DNA of 15,067 nucleotides from JAGLSB01 sp023135955 (GTDB lineage Bacteria > Bacteroidota > Bacteroidia > Bacteroidales > GCA-2748055). Shown here piece by piece: positions 1 through 7,975 of the stretch. The stretch's first letter is position 1; the number at the start of each line of letters is the position of its first letter. The position numbers and the translations under genes are program-made. Below the pieces are notes generated by a model that saw only the letters and a program-made list of their open reading frames with translations, was not told the origin of the DNA and did no database searches. Location: assembly GCA_030673645.1 (NCBI GenBank), contig DAOVIO010000095.1, forward strand, positions 1 through 15,067. The letters are read 5' to 3'.

Positions 1-510
1 AGATCGCAGATCCCTGATAAATTTATCAGCCTTGTTATTGGCGCTCAGCATAACACAAAAAAAATGCCTGCAGAAATGTTGGCGAAAATCTGCTCCCTGA
101 TTAATCATCCCATTATTATTCTGGGAGGGCCCTCAGACAGCACTTCTGCAAAAGAGATAATTTCTTTGTCTGAAAATAAAAACCTTATGAATTTAAGCGG
201 AAAACTAAGTCTAAATCAATCTGCTTATATGGTGAAAATGTCAGAACTGGTTATTAGTAATGATACTGGTTTAATGCATATCGCTTCTGCTTTCAGGAAA
301 AAGATCATCTCAATTTGGGGAAATACCATTCCGGAATTGGGAATGTATCCATATTTGGCAGATGAAAAGTCTGAGATTTTCGAAGTAAAAAATCTTTCAT
401 GCCGTCCTTGTTCAAAACTCGGTTTTGATTCTTGTCCTAAGAAACATTTCAAATGTATGATTGAGCAGGATGTTGAGGGAATTGCCCGACTTGCTAATTC
501 ATTTATGTAG
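1..510 (+). CDS. Glycosyltransferase family 9 (heptosyltransferase-like), 5'-truncated
   Basis: The frame is open from the first base of the window, so this is the last 169 codons of a longer gene. GT9 enzymes move heptose or another sugar from an ADP-sugar to the lipopolysaccharide core at the inner face of the cytoplasmic membrane; the exact sugar cannot be told here. What is visible is the C-terminal nucleotide-sugar-binding half: a GAQHNTKKMP segment matching the lysine-containing phosphate loop, an IIILGGPSD strand-turn, and the hallmark NDTGLMHIASAF motif at about positions 259-294. The tail has the pattern CRPC...CPKKHFKCM, a Cys-rich ending I associate with Bacteroidota GT9 proteins. 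An internal ATG at 64 could be mistaken for the start, but the conserved phosphate-loop residues lie upstream of it. The gene converges on the TonB gene with only six bases between stop codons. Confidence 0.88.
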   Translation, partial: RSQIPDKFISLVIGAQHNTKKMPAEMLAKICSLINHPIIILGGPSDSTSAKEIISLSENKNLMNLSGKLSLNQSAYMVKMSELVISNDTGLMHIASAFRKKIISIWGNTIPELGMYPYLADEKSEIFEVKNLSCRPCSKLGFDSCPKKHFKCMIEQDVEGIARLANSFM

Positions 511-516
511 AAGAAT

Positions 517-1296
517 TTATTCCTGCGAAATAAATATATAGGTGATTTTTGCCTGATGATCTGCTGGTGCAGAATTATCACCTCTGAAAATACTTTTTAA
601 AGCAAATTCCTCCGAAATCTCTGCAAGACATATTGGATCTTCAGAAGCATCAATTACATTTGGTTTTGCTGAAACGACATTCCCCAGATTGTTAACTTCA
701 ATAAGCACTTCTACCTTTCCGTAGCCCCTGCATTTATAGACTGGTATTGGGAGATTCACTGATACACGATTAAATGGTTCCACCAGGAATTCATAGCTTA
801 TATTAGTCGGCCCTGTAAATTCAGGAATTTTTTCTTCGTCTTTTGTCTCTTCATTTATTAACACAACATCTTCCTGAGCAAGGAGATTTTCCAATTCTTC
901 ATTATTTTTTTTCCACTGTTCACTTCTTTCTTCTTCAAGCTGTTTAAGAAAATCTTCCACATATTTCTCTGTACTAATTTCCTCCTCCAGTTTTGCTTCA
1001 TTAACAGCTTGATTGCTTGCACGTAGTTGTTGCTCTATCAATCTTTCCAGAAATTCTTCACGTCTTTCCGGTTCCTCTTCCAAAAATTCTTCAACAGGAA
1101 TTTCGATAAATTCCATCACTAAATCCAAATCTTTAATATGTTTGAAACTTTGTATTTTCACGAGTAAAAAAACAATGAGGATAAGCATGTGAAAAGCCAA
1201 AGTTCCCATAATTCCAATTTGGTGATCCCTGAAAAATCGAGATATGGAAAAAGGCCTTCCGTTTAATTCAGAAAATATTTCGCTATTGCTTTTCAT
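517..1296 (-). CDS. Energy transducer TonB family protein
   Basis: A 259-residue TonB-like protein that would couple the inner-membrane proton-motive force (with ExbB/ExbD, not in this window) to outer-membrane receptors. The order seen is a short cytoplasmic N-terminus with basic residues, one membrane segment at about residues 27-47, a long glutamate-rich linker at about 62-157 likely to be helical or coiled coil, and a C-terminal TonB domain at about 165-259. The last contains LPIPVYKCRGYGKVEV and an ending ITYIFISQ, a pattern common in Bacteroidota TonB proteins. Cys189 and Cys223 may form a periplasmic disulfide. The linker is unusual because classical TonB linkers are rich in proline and lysine. 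The gene is the last of a minus-strand cluster, 27 bases after the protease-barrel gene. A perfect TAnnTTTG element in that gap suggests it also has its own promoter. Confidence 0.82.
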   Translation of the reverse strand: MKSNSEIFSELNGRPFSISRFFRDHQIGIMGTLAFHMLILIVFLLVKIQSFKHIKDLDLVMEFIEIPVEEFLEEEPERREEFLERLIEQQLRASNQAVNEAKLEEEISTEKYVEDFLKQLEEERSEQWKKNNEELENLLAQEDVVLINEETKDEEKIPEFTGPTNISYEFLVEPFNRVSVNLPIPVYKCRGYGKVEVLIEVNNLGNVVSAKPNVIDASEDPICLAEISEEFALKSIFRGDNSAPADHQAKITYIFISQE

Positions 1297-1310
1297 TATT
1301 TAGATAAACA

Positions 1311-1318
1311 CAAAAATA
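1311..1318 (-). promoter_or_regulatory. Bacteroidota-type -7 element for the tonB-family gene
   Basis: On the minus strand this reads TATTTTTG, a perfect TAnnTTTG, with 14 bases between it and the ATG at 1296. It lies in the short gap after the upstream gene's stop codon. No clear TTG -33 box is seen at the usual 17-23 base distance, so this is a half-site call. Confidence 0.4.
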
Positions 1319-1323
1319 CAATT

Positions 1324-4230
1324 TTAAAAACGATTTAAATCTAAACTGAATATGGCTTCTGCCTTCATCTCCCCGGCATTTTGAAGATAGGATAATCGTA
1401 TTCCTGATGTAAGTGGGAAAAGCATCCTGAATAAATGATATTCGAACCTTAGCTCTGCCCCAAATGATTGATAGCTACCATTAACCACTTCCGGTCTTTC
1501 TTCACCTGGAACAGGAATCCGTAGCCCTTCACCGTAAATATAATCAGAGAAAATTTGCGCACTTATTCTTTTCAGGTAAAAGACACCTTCAATATTCCAG
1601 TCGGGATACAATAGGGTAAGATAATAATCGAATGTATATTTAGTAAGCTTTTCTGCTAAAATATCTTCGTATCCCCGTGGAAATGTCAACTGATTTGAAA
1701 AAGCATATTTCTCGTATTCCTGGATCTGATTTTCTGCCTTTAAACGTATGCCATGTCCTCGGATCAAACCAGGTAAAAATAAAGTTGATTTTACAGTATT
1801 TACAGATCCTCTTTGCTCGTTTTCAAACGGAGAAGATAAACTCTGAATATCCAGGATTCCCCCCCAACGAGGAATCAAATCTTGTACTGCTGTTTTATGA
1901 TAAGTATATAAATACAAACGAGGACTAGCGTAAGTAATCCCTCTTTTATAACCAACGGCACCGGAATAAAAGAAATAATCGCTATTATGACTTATTCGTA
2001 AGATTGGCTGTATCCCAACATTCCATTTCCCACTTACCAATGACAGGGGAATATATGTTAATAAACTGTACTTAGTGGCTGGAGGAAGATTTGCTGGTGG
2101 TTCTTCTCCTTTTTCTCCATTAATAGAAGGTTCTCCACCATAGCTATATGAAAAATCGATTACCGGAGCCCATCCTTTATAGGTAAAACCAGTATGAAAA
2201 AAATGATGTCCTTCATTAAATTCATAAGAAAGATGACTAACAGCGGTGCTTAAATGATTTTGAGATAAAAGGCTTATACCTGGCGAGACATCTGGATTCT
2301 CAATATCCGGATTGGCAAAATCATAATATAGAGGAGCCCAGCTATGGAAATTAAATAAATTAGAAAGCTTCGAATATTTTTCAGGAACATATTTTGTTAA
2401 AAGGGCTTCATCTTTATCCTGTTCAGTATATTTTTCTTTTTGTTTATAAGAATGAAATGCCTGTTCAGTAATAGTAAGGGATGCATCATATTTCTCAAAA
2501 TTGATTTCTGACAATCTTTTTCGAACAATACTTTGACCCTGACTACTGAAATCTGTGAAACATATCCTTCCATTTTTATCATTCACATCGGGTTGAAATG
2601 ATCCGAATTTTGAATTGCTTATCTTAAAAATTTCCTTTGATGAATATGAATACGCGAAAATGTTGTCTCTTCCTTCAAAATCTGCATGAAAATATAAAAA
2701 CTCTCTTGTAGCTCTCAAATTGTTAATATTAAAGGGCGAAGGGCTTATTAATACATCCCATTCATCCTCACTTCGATCATAAGAAATCACACTTTTCCCC
2801 TGTTCATCTACTGCTGTCATTATAATTATATCATCTTCATCCTTCCATGCAGGATCCATAATCTGAACATTTTGGGGAGTTTTTTCCCTTGTGAATATCC
2901 CACCATCGAGTCCTGAGATAAATACCAGATTAAAATCATTCGCCAGGCTGGTTTCTACTGCAACAATAGAATCGCCAGAGAAGGAATATACTGGCGACGT
3001 AAGCCTTGTATTATTTCCAACAAGATTCCTGGTCAGATTTGTTTCTATATTGTGTTCCTGAATTACAGAAAAACTCTGATTCTTCCATCTTAAATCTGGA
3101 ATGTATTCGTCCCACAGAATCTTATTGTCCTTAACTGAAATCCTACCGGAATTAAGATTGCCGGGAACAAAAACAAGCTCTTCTTCTCCATCAGAAGATA
3201 TTTTCACAAAACGATCTATAATATGAAAACCTGATTTAACGGCAATAACAGAACCATCGTCTAAAATTTGAGGGTACTTATAGGCTGTGAATTTCTTGCT
3301 AAGTAAATTCATCGACTCATACTCGGCAGGTTTATTAGCCTCAGATTCTTTTGTCCAATGAGAATCCAGATGACTCATTGTATTTTTGTACAATTTAACT
3401 TTGCTACTAGCGGCGTTCTTCTTAAGATAAAAGTAAAGAGGATTTATGAGATATGGTTTTCTGCCGATATAATCAAAAGCTCCGGACCAGATTTCATCCC
3501 CATACTTCTGTCTTGCAAAACTCACCATCTGATAGCCAAATTGATAATAATTCGGAACGTAATCCTTGTATGACCCCAGATAAGATTTTGAATATGACCA
3601 ATGACTATTATCGCTTAAAAGTCTGGCTTTAATACCCATTTCAAATTCTGCAAGTCTTCCCCTTCCACTCTCAGATAAGTTTGTTTCCGCATAGACTGCA
3701 TCGCCCTCCAAAAGCCAGAAAGGAACCAGGGCTGCTGCCGGACCAATACCCATCTCTCCGGTAAAAATGCTTAATAACTTTGTGAAGCCTTTATTCATCT
3801 TCTCTATCTGGATTACATGCCGAAATTCATGAAGGCTAAGATGTGTATACCAGTATTGTGAAATACTCTGTGCTTCCGGAAACATAAATAATTCAACACG
3901 CTTTGGTGCCCACACAACAAATCCATTGGACCTGACAGTGTGAGTATGCAGTATCACGGGAATTTTTTTTGGCTGGTAATCTAACTCTGCACTTTGAGAT
4001 AAGTACTTTTCTTCAAGTATCGAAAGAACTTTAAAAGCATCGCGTTGTATTTCTGCGGGATAAATTAGCCGAAAATGTTCAGAATCAATTTTAAGCCATT
4101 TCACCTTTGCCGGTTCTTGTCCGTATTCGTAAAACTGAGCCTGACTTTTAAATGTTGAAACTACAATTAGTAGTAGCAGAAGTAATATACTCTGACCAAG
4201 AATTAAGTTCTGATTTTTTTTAAAACTCAT
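1324..4230 (-). CDS. Secreted gluzincin-like protease with TolB-like propeller and C-terminal outer-membrane barrel
   Basis: A 968-residue protein starting with a signal peptide: a run of Leu/Ile/Val at about 13-25 and a likely cleavage near SQAQ-F at residues 29-33. Next is a peptidase_MA-like zinc protease domain, with HEFRH at 134-138 (the HExxH zinc site) and WLLEGDA at 172-178, whose Glu175 would be the third zinc ligand, 37 residues after the second His. The middle, about 310-620, has repeated short beta-strand segments with D/N-G turns, resembling TolB/WD40-like propeller blades. From about 650 the alternating aromatic pattern suggests a beta-barrel, and the protein ends in Phe, the usual last residue of BAM substrates. 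The substrate is unknown. It follows yciH by nine bases and precedes a TonB gene, so co-transcription is likely. The propeller and barrel limits are inferred by eye. Confidence 0.75.
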   Translation of the reverse strand: MSFKKNQNLILGQSILLLLLLIVVSTFKSQAQFYEYGQEPAKVKWLKIDSEHFRLIYPAEIQRDAFKVLSILEEKYLSQSAELDYQPKKIPVILHTHTVRSNGFVVWAPKRVELFMFPEAQSISQYWYTHLSLHEFRHVIQIEKMNKGFTKLLSIFTGEMGIGPAAALVPFWLLEGDAVYAETNLSESGRGRLAEFEMGIKARLLSDNSHWSYSKSYLGSYKDYVPNYYQFGYQMVSFARQKYGDEIWSGAFDYIGRKPYLINPLYFYLKKNAASSKVKLYKNTMSHLDSHWTKESEANKPAEYESMNLLSKKFTAYKYPQILDDGSVIAVKSGFHIIDRFVKISSDGEEELVFVPGNLNSGRISVKDNKILWDEYIPDLRWKNQSFSVIQEHNIETNLTRNLVGNNTRLTSPVYSFSGDSIVAVETSLANDFNLVFISGLDGGIFTREKTPQNVQIMDPAWKDEDDIIIMTAVDEQGKSVISYDRSEDEWDVLISPSPFNINNLRATREFLYFHADFEGRDNIFAYSYSSKEIFKISNSKFGSFQPDVNDKNGRICFTDFSSQGQSIVRKRLSEINFEKYDASLTITEQAFHSYKQKEKYTEQDKDEALLTKYVPEKYSKLSNLFNFHSWAPLYYDFANPDIENPDVSPGISLLSQNHLSTAVSHLSYEFNEGHHFFHTGFTYKGWAPVIDFSYSYGGEPSINGEKGEEPPANLPPATKYSLLTYIPLSLVSGKWNVGIQPILRISHNSDYFFYSGAVGYKRGITYASPRLYLYTYHKTAVQDLIPRWGGILDIQSLSSPFENEQRGSVNTVKSTLFLPGLIRGHGIRLKAENQIQEYEKYAFSNQLTFPRGYEDILAEKLTKYTFDYYLTLLYPDWNIEGVFYLKRISAQIFSDYIYGEGLRIPVPGEERPEVVNGSYQSFGAELRFEYHLFRMLFPLTSGIRLSYLQNAGEMKAEAIFSLDLNRF

Positions 4231-4239
4231 TAATAAATA

Positions 4240-4584
4240 CTATCGAAGCTTAACATTATAACCATCTTTTTCCAGAATTTCAGTTAATCTCTTCCGAAAA
4301 TCTCCCTGAATGATAATCTCTCCCTCTTTGGCGCTACCTCCCGTACCGCATTTTTTCTTCAGCATTTTTCCTAATTCAGACAGATCTTCATCTTTTCCAA
4401 TAAAGCCGGTAATCAGACTAACAGTTTTTCCCTTTCTTTGTTTTTTATCGAGAGAAATGATTAGTTTTTGGTTTACTGGATCAAGAGTATTCTTATCACC
4501 TGATTCACCAGTATCATAATTATAATTATCTCCGGTTGAATACACAACACCAAGTCGTTTCTTCCAATCGTTTTCTGCTGCCAT
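4240..4584 (-). CDS. yciH: SUI1/eIF1-family translation factor YciH
   Basis: A 114-residue protein of the SUI1/YciH family, small RNA-binding proteins related to eukaryotic eIF1 that can affect start-codon selection; the bacterial role is poorly settled. The first ~50 residues are a variable N-terminal tail. The rest is the SUI1 domain, with the characteristic KKQRKGKTVSLITGF strand at about 47-61, then DLSELGKMLKKKCGTGGSAK and a GEIIIQGDFR segment near the end. Length is normal for bacterial members. The ATG at 4584 is preceded on the minus strand by a perfect TAnnTTTG element 14 bases away. It is divergent from the DUF2723 gene and appears to be the first gene of the minus-strand cluster leading into the protease-barrel and TonB genes. 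Confidence 0.93.
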   Translation of the reverse strand: MAAENDWKKRLGVVYSTGDNYNYDTGESGDKNTLDPVNQKLIISLDKKQRKGKTVSLITGFIGKDEDLSELGKMLKKKCGTGGSAKEGEIIIQGDFRKRLTEILEKDGYNVKLR

Positions 4585-4598
4585 TATATAATTTTTTA

Positions 4599-4606
4599 CA
4601 AATGTA
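4599..4606 (-). promoter_or_regulatory. Bacteroidota-type -7 element for yciH and downstream genes
   Basis: The minus strand reads TACATTTG, a perfect TAnnTTTG, with 14 bases to the ATG at 4584. A convincing TTG -33 box is not visible at the usual distance. Transcription would begin only a few bases before the start codon. Confidence 0.45.
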
Positions 4607-4646
4607 ATAAAATGCCGCAGGAAAAAGATATGCAGCCTGGCTCTAG

Positions 4647-4677
4647 TTGCCGCAATCAGGTGATTTTTGTATCATTG
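4647..4677 (+). promoter_or_regulatory. Probable promoter of the DUF2723 gene
   Basis: A TTG at 4647-4649 is followed, after 20 bases, by TATCATTG at 4670-4677, one base off the Bacteroidota TAnnTTTG -7 element. Transcription would start near 4683, upstream of the ATG at 4703 but inside any longer reading frame begun at the TTG at 4667. This supports 4703 as the true start. Confidence 0.45.
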
Positions 4678-4702
4678 CACTTATAATAGAAACAACATAA
4701 TT

Positions 4703-7700
4703 ATGCAGAAATATAATCGCTGGAACATACTATTAGGCTGGGGAGTTTTTCTAATCGCACTTTTAACATACACATTAACCCTTGAACCTACAGTAAGTTG
4801 GTGGGATTGTGGTGAATTTATTTCCAGTTCTTATAAGCTCCTGGTCGGCCACCCTCCAGGAGCCCCTCTATTTCTGATGGTCGGTAAAATTGTTTCCCTT
4901 TTCATTTCCGATCCGGAAAAAATAGCATGGTCCATAAATATGGTTTCTGCTTTTGCAAGTGCCTTTACCATCGTATTTTTATTCTGGACAATTACTCATC
5001 TTGCAAAAAAGATTATGATCTCAGAGGAAAATTATAGTAATATGAATGTGATTTTGGTCCTTGGAAGCGGACTGGTTGGAGCCCTGGCTTATGCTTTTTC
5101 TGATACGTTCTGGTTTTCTGCAGTTGAGGGTGAAGTATATGCAAGCTCTTCATTATTTACTGCTGTCGTTTTTTGGGCGGTATTAAAATGGGAAAATGTT
5201 GCACATGAAAAGCATTCCAATCGCTGGATAATTCTTATTGCATACCTAATGGGGCTTTCTATTGGAGTCCACCTTCTTAACCTACTAGCCATTCCGGCTA
5301 TCGTTCTGGTGTATTATTTTAATAAATACAAAGTAAGCCGAGAAGGATTAGTAAAGGCAATTACCATATCTATACTTATTGTTGCGGTAATAATGTATGG
5401 GATTATTCTTGGTGCCGTTTTGGTTTCCACAAAATTTGAATTGCTTTTTGTAAATGTTTTTGGTCTTGGCTACAATTCCGGAATTATTGTTTATTTTCTC
5501 CTGATAATTGCCGGACTAGGATTTGGAATTTGGTTCACATACAGAAAAAGAAAAGTTCTTTGGAATTCTATTCTTACAGCTCTTGCAGTCATTTTAATTG
5601 GCTATTCATCATATGCCATGATTTTTGTTCGCTCTCTGGCTAATCCTCCAATGGATATGAATAATCCTGAGAATGCTTTCTCCCTTCATTCATATCTTAA
5701 CAGGGAACAATATGGTGACAGACCTTTGATTTTGGGACATTATTTCACCGATGAGATTAAAAGAAGTAAGGAAGGTTATGCAATAATTGAAGAAAAAAAG
5801 CCGGTGTACAAAAAAGACAGTATTAATGAGAGGTACGAGCTTGCATATCGGAAACCAAAAGTAAAATATGAATCCAGAAAAAAACTCCTTCCAAGAATGT
5901 ATAGTAATGAGCCTCATCATATTGATGCATACCGGCAATGGGGAGGAGTAAAAGAAGGCGAACAGGTAAATAAGATAAACGAACTCGGATTTTTTATCTC
6001 ATATCAGCTTGGCCATATGTATTTCAGATATTTAATGTGGAATTTTGCCGGGAGGCAAAATGACACCCAGAGTCATGGCAGTCTTGTAAATGGAAACTGG
6101 ATTAGCGGGATAAAATTTGTCGATGAAATGCGACTTGGAGATCAGGATCTTTTACCCGATAAATACAAACATGATAAATCCCGAAATACATATTATTTTC
6201 TTCCGTTTTTATTGGGATTGCTTGGCTTTCTTTTTCACTTATCTAAAGATGTAAGGAATTTTTGGGTGATAATGTTTTTGTTCTTTTTCACTGGAATTGC
6301 AATTGTTGTATACCTGAATCAGACACCTGTTCAGCCCAGAGAAAGGGATTATGCCTTTGCCGGATCATTTTATGCATTTACAATCTGGATCGGATTGGGG
6401 GTTCTTGCTATCTACGATTCTTTAAGAAAATATGCAAAAACAAACTTTTCTGCATTATTAATCGTTCTGCTAAGTCTTTTGCTTGTGCCGGGACTCATGG
6501 CAAAGGAAAATTGGGATGATCACGACAGATCAAACAGATACACAGCCCGCGATATTGCAAAAAATTATCTCTCATCGTGCGAGGAAAATGCCATTATATT
6601 TACTAATGGAGATAATGATACATATCCGCTTTGGTATGTTCAGGAAGTTGAAGGATTTAGAACTGATGTGCGGGTTGTAAATTTGATGCTGATAAATTCT
6701 GAATGGAATATTAGTCAGATGAAAACAAAATTTTATGAGTCGGAACCACTACCAATGAGTTTGCCAATGGAAATCTATCAGGAGGGCACGAATAACTCAT
6801 TTTATGTATTAAAAGATCCCCGAAAATTGAAGCTGAAAACGCTTCTTGAAGGAGTACGGACAAAAAATAAATTGTTTTACCAGAAAACGGTAAGAGGGGA
6901 TGAGGTGACAGTTATACCAACAAATAGATTGGTAATTCCCGTTGATAGTGCCCGGGTTGTAAATAACGGAACTGTTAACCCTGAGGATGCTGATAAAATT
7001 GTAGCCGAAATTGACTGGGTAATATCTGAAGGTCAAAAAATAAAAGGGAATCTTGTAGAACTTGATATTCTCGGAAATTTTGATTGGGAAAGGCCCATAT
7101 ATTTTGTTGCAGGAGGAAATGACGGTGCGTTAAATCTTGAAGATTATTTTCAATTGGAGGGTTTGGCATATCGCCTGGTTCCTATTAAAACACCTGGAAG
7201 AAATTTTTTCAATTATGGTAGAATTGACCCTGAAATACTGCACGATAATCTCATGAATAAGTTTACCTGGGGCAATATGGAAAAAGAAGATGTGCATCTT
7301 GATTATTATAATAAAAGAACTTTTTCTGTAATTCAATTTAGAAAAAAATTCGTTCGTCTTGCTGAGGCATGGCTGGCAGAAGGAGATACTTTAAAAGCAG
7401 AACAGGTTTTGGATAGGTGTATGGAATTATCACCTAATTCTCGATTACCATACGACTATTATGTTTCGGGTCTGACTTATCCGGATGCTTCTGGCAAAAT
7501 AATCAAGCAAACCGGAATTATTGAAGCTTATTACAAATGTGGTGCTATTGAGAAGGCCAATGAAATACTTCTTGAGTATTTAGAAATTTTGCAGCAGGAT
7601 CTTCACTATTTCGAAGTCCTGAGTACACGCCTAAAGCCCAGATTTAACAGTGAATATTATCAGAGCAGAGGTGTGTTTGATGAATTACTGAATCTTGCTA

Positions 7701-7735
7701 AAAATTATGGACAGGAAGATTTGTTTGTTAATTAG
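4703..7735 (+). CDS. DUF2723 / TMEM260-like membrane glycosyltransferase (GT-C type) with TPR-like tail
   Basis: A 1010-residue multi-spanning membrane protein of the DUF2723 family. The human relative TMEM260 is a protein O-mannosyltransferase; the bacterial substrate is not established. An early hydrophobic helix leads into WWDCGEF at 33-39 and GHPPGAPL at 49-56. The acidic Asp35 and Glu38 there fit a GT-C first external loop. Residues 1 to about 312 hold many membrane helices, about 314-490 form a hydrophilic insert, and about 495-600 hold more helices with a conserved RERDY at 546-550. A large soluble C-terminal part includes NGDNDTYPLWY at 635-645 and TPR-like helices from about 886. I chose ATG 4703 over the in-frame TTG at 4667 because the family motif follows closely and a promoter-like element overlaps the longer version. 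The gene stands alone, divergent from yciH. Confidence 0.88.
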   Translation: MQKYNRWNILLGWGVFLIALLTYTLTLEPTVSWWDCGEFISSSYKLLVGHPPGAPLFLMVGKIVSLFISDPEKIAWSINMVSAFASAFTIVFLFWTITHLAKKIMISEENYSNMNVILVLGSGLVGALAYAFSDTFWFSAVEGEVYASSSLFTAVVFWAVLKWENVAHEKHSNRWIILIAYLMGLSIGVHLLNLLAIPAIVLVYYFNKYKVSREGLVKAITISILIVAVIMYGIILGAVLVSTKFELLFVNVFGLGYNSGIIVYFLLIIAGLGFGIWFTYRKRKVLWNSILTALAVILIGYSSYAMIFVRSLANPPMDMNNPENAFSLHSYLNREQYGDRPLILGHYFTDEIKRSKEGYAIIEEKKPVYKKDSINERYELAYRKPKVKYESRKKLLPRMYSNEPHHIDAYRQWGGVKEGEQVNKINELGFFISYQLGHMYFRYLMWNFAGRQNDTQSHGSLVNGNWISGIKFVDEMRLGDQDLLPDKYKHDKSRNTYYFLPFLLGLLGFLFHLSKDVRNFWVIMFLFFFTGIAIVVYLNQTPVQPRERDYAFAGSFYAFTIWIGLGVLAIYDSLRKYAKTNFSALLIVLLSLLLVPGLMAKENWDDHDRSNRYTARDIAKNYLSSCEENAIIFTNGDNDTYPLWYVQEVEGFRTDVRVVNLMLINSEWNISQMKTKFYESEPLPMSLPMEIYQEGTNNSFYVLKDPRKLKLKTLLEGVRTKNKLFYQKTVRGDEVTVIPTNRLVIPVDSARVVNNGTVNPEDADKIVAEIDWVISEGQKIKGNLVELDILGNFDWERPIYFVAGGNDGALNLEDYFQLEGLAYRLVPIKTPGRNFFNYGRIDPEILHDNLMNKFTWGNMEKEDVHLDYYNKRTFSVIQFRKKFVRLAEAWLAEGDTLKAEQVLDRCMELSPNSRLPYDYYVSGLTYPDASGKIIKQTGIIEAYYKCGAIEKANEILLEYLEILQQDLHYFEVLSTRLKPRFNSEYYQSRGVFDELLNLAKNYGQEDLFVN

Positions 7736-7837
7736 GGGGCTGGTTATTGGTTGCTAGTTGCTGGTTTAACTCCTTTTCAGTCGTTGAGCTCGCTGGGCTC
7801 GGTTCTGGTTGCTAGTTTGGCACCACGACACCAGCAC

Positions 7838-7855
7838 TCCCGATAGCTATCGGGA
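7838..7855. repeat. 18-base perfect palindrome
   Basis: TCCCGATAGCTATCGGGA is its own reverse complement. In RNA it could make a 7-bp stem with a 4-base loop. No T tract follows, so it is not a standard intrinsic terminator. From memory, this type of palindrome recurs in Bacteroidota intergenic regions; only one copy is present in this window. Confidence 0.7.
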
Positions 7856-7896
7856 AGCACATCACCAAGATCCCGAGAGAATACTCTGGACTATAC

Positions 7897-7935
7897 TGAA
7901 ACAAGTTCAGCATGACTATGAAACAAGTTCAGCAT
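7897..7935. repeat. Two 17-base direct repeats, period 22
   Basis: TGAAACAAGTTCAGCAT occurs exactly at 7897-7913 and 7919-7935. The first copy, with the preceding C, contains an inverted repeat CTGAA-ACAAG-TTCAG that could form a small hairpin. In the second copy the stem has one mismatch. Role unknown. Confidence 0.7.
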
Positions 7936-7950
7936 AAATTCAACTAACAT

Positions 7951-7975
7951 CTTTCGTTTCGTTACCTCACGAAAG
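7951..7975. repeat. Stem-loop, 7-bp stem
   Basis: CTTTCGT at 7951-7957 pairs with ACGAAAG at 7969-7975 around an 11-base loop. It lies just beyond the stop codon of the minus-strand polyprenyl synthase gene and could help terminate or stabilise one of the convergent transcripts. No clear U tract is present on either side. Confidence 0.4.

Noticed and set aside
515..535. Hairpin ATTTATT/AATAAAT between the convergent GT9 and TonB genes
   Set aside because: The stem is seven A-T pairs only and overlaps coding sequence, so it is too weak to call a terminator with confidence.
517..4584. The minus-strand cluster yciH, protease-barrel, TonB as a new dedicated system
   Set aside because: Only the close spacing supports it. 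yciH is a general translation-related gene, the TonB gene may have its own promoter, and conservation of the cluster cannot be tested here. The parts are reported separately instead.
4667..4702. Longer N-terminus of the DUF2723 protein starting at TTG 4667
   Set aside because: The added 12 residues are not typical of the family, the start is non-ATG, and the best promoter-like -7 element (4670-4677) lies inside it.
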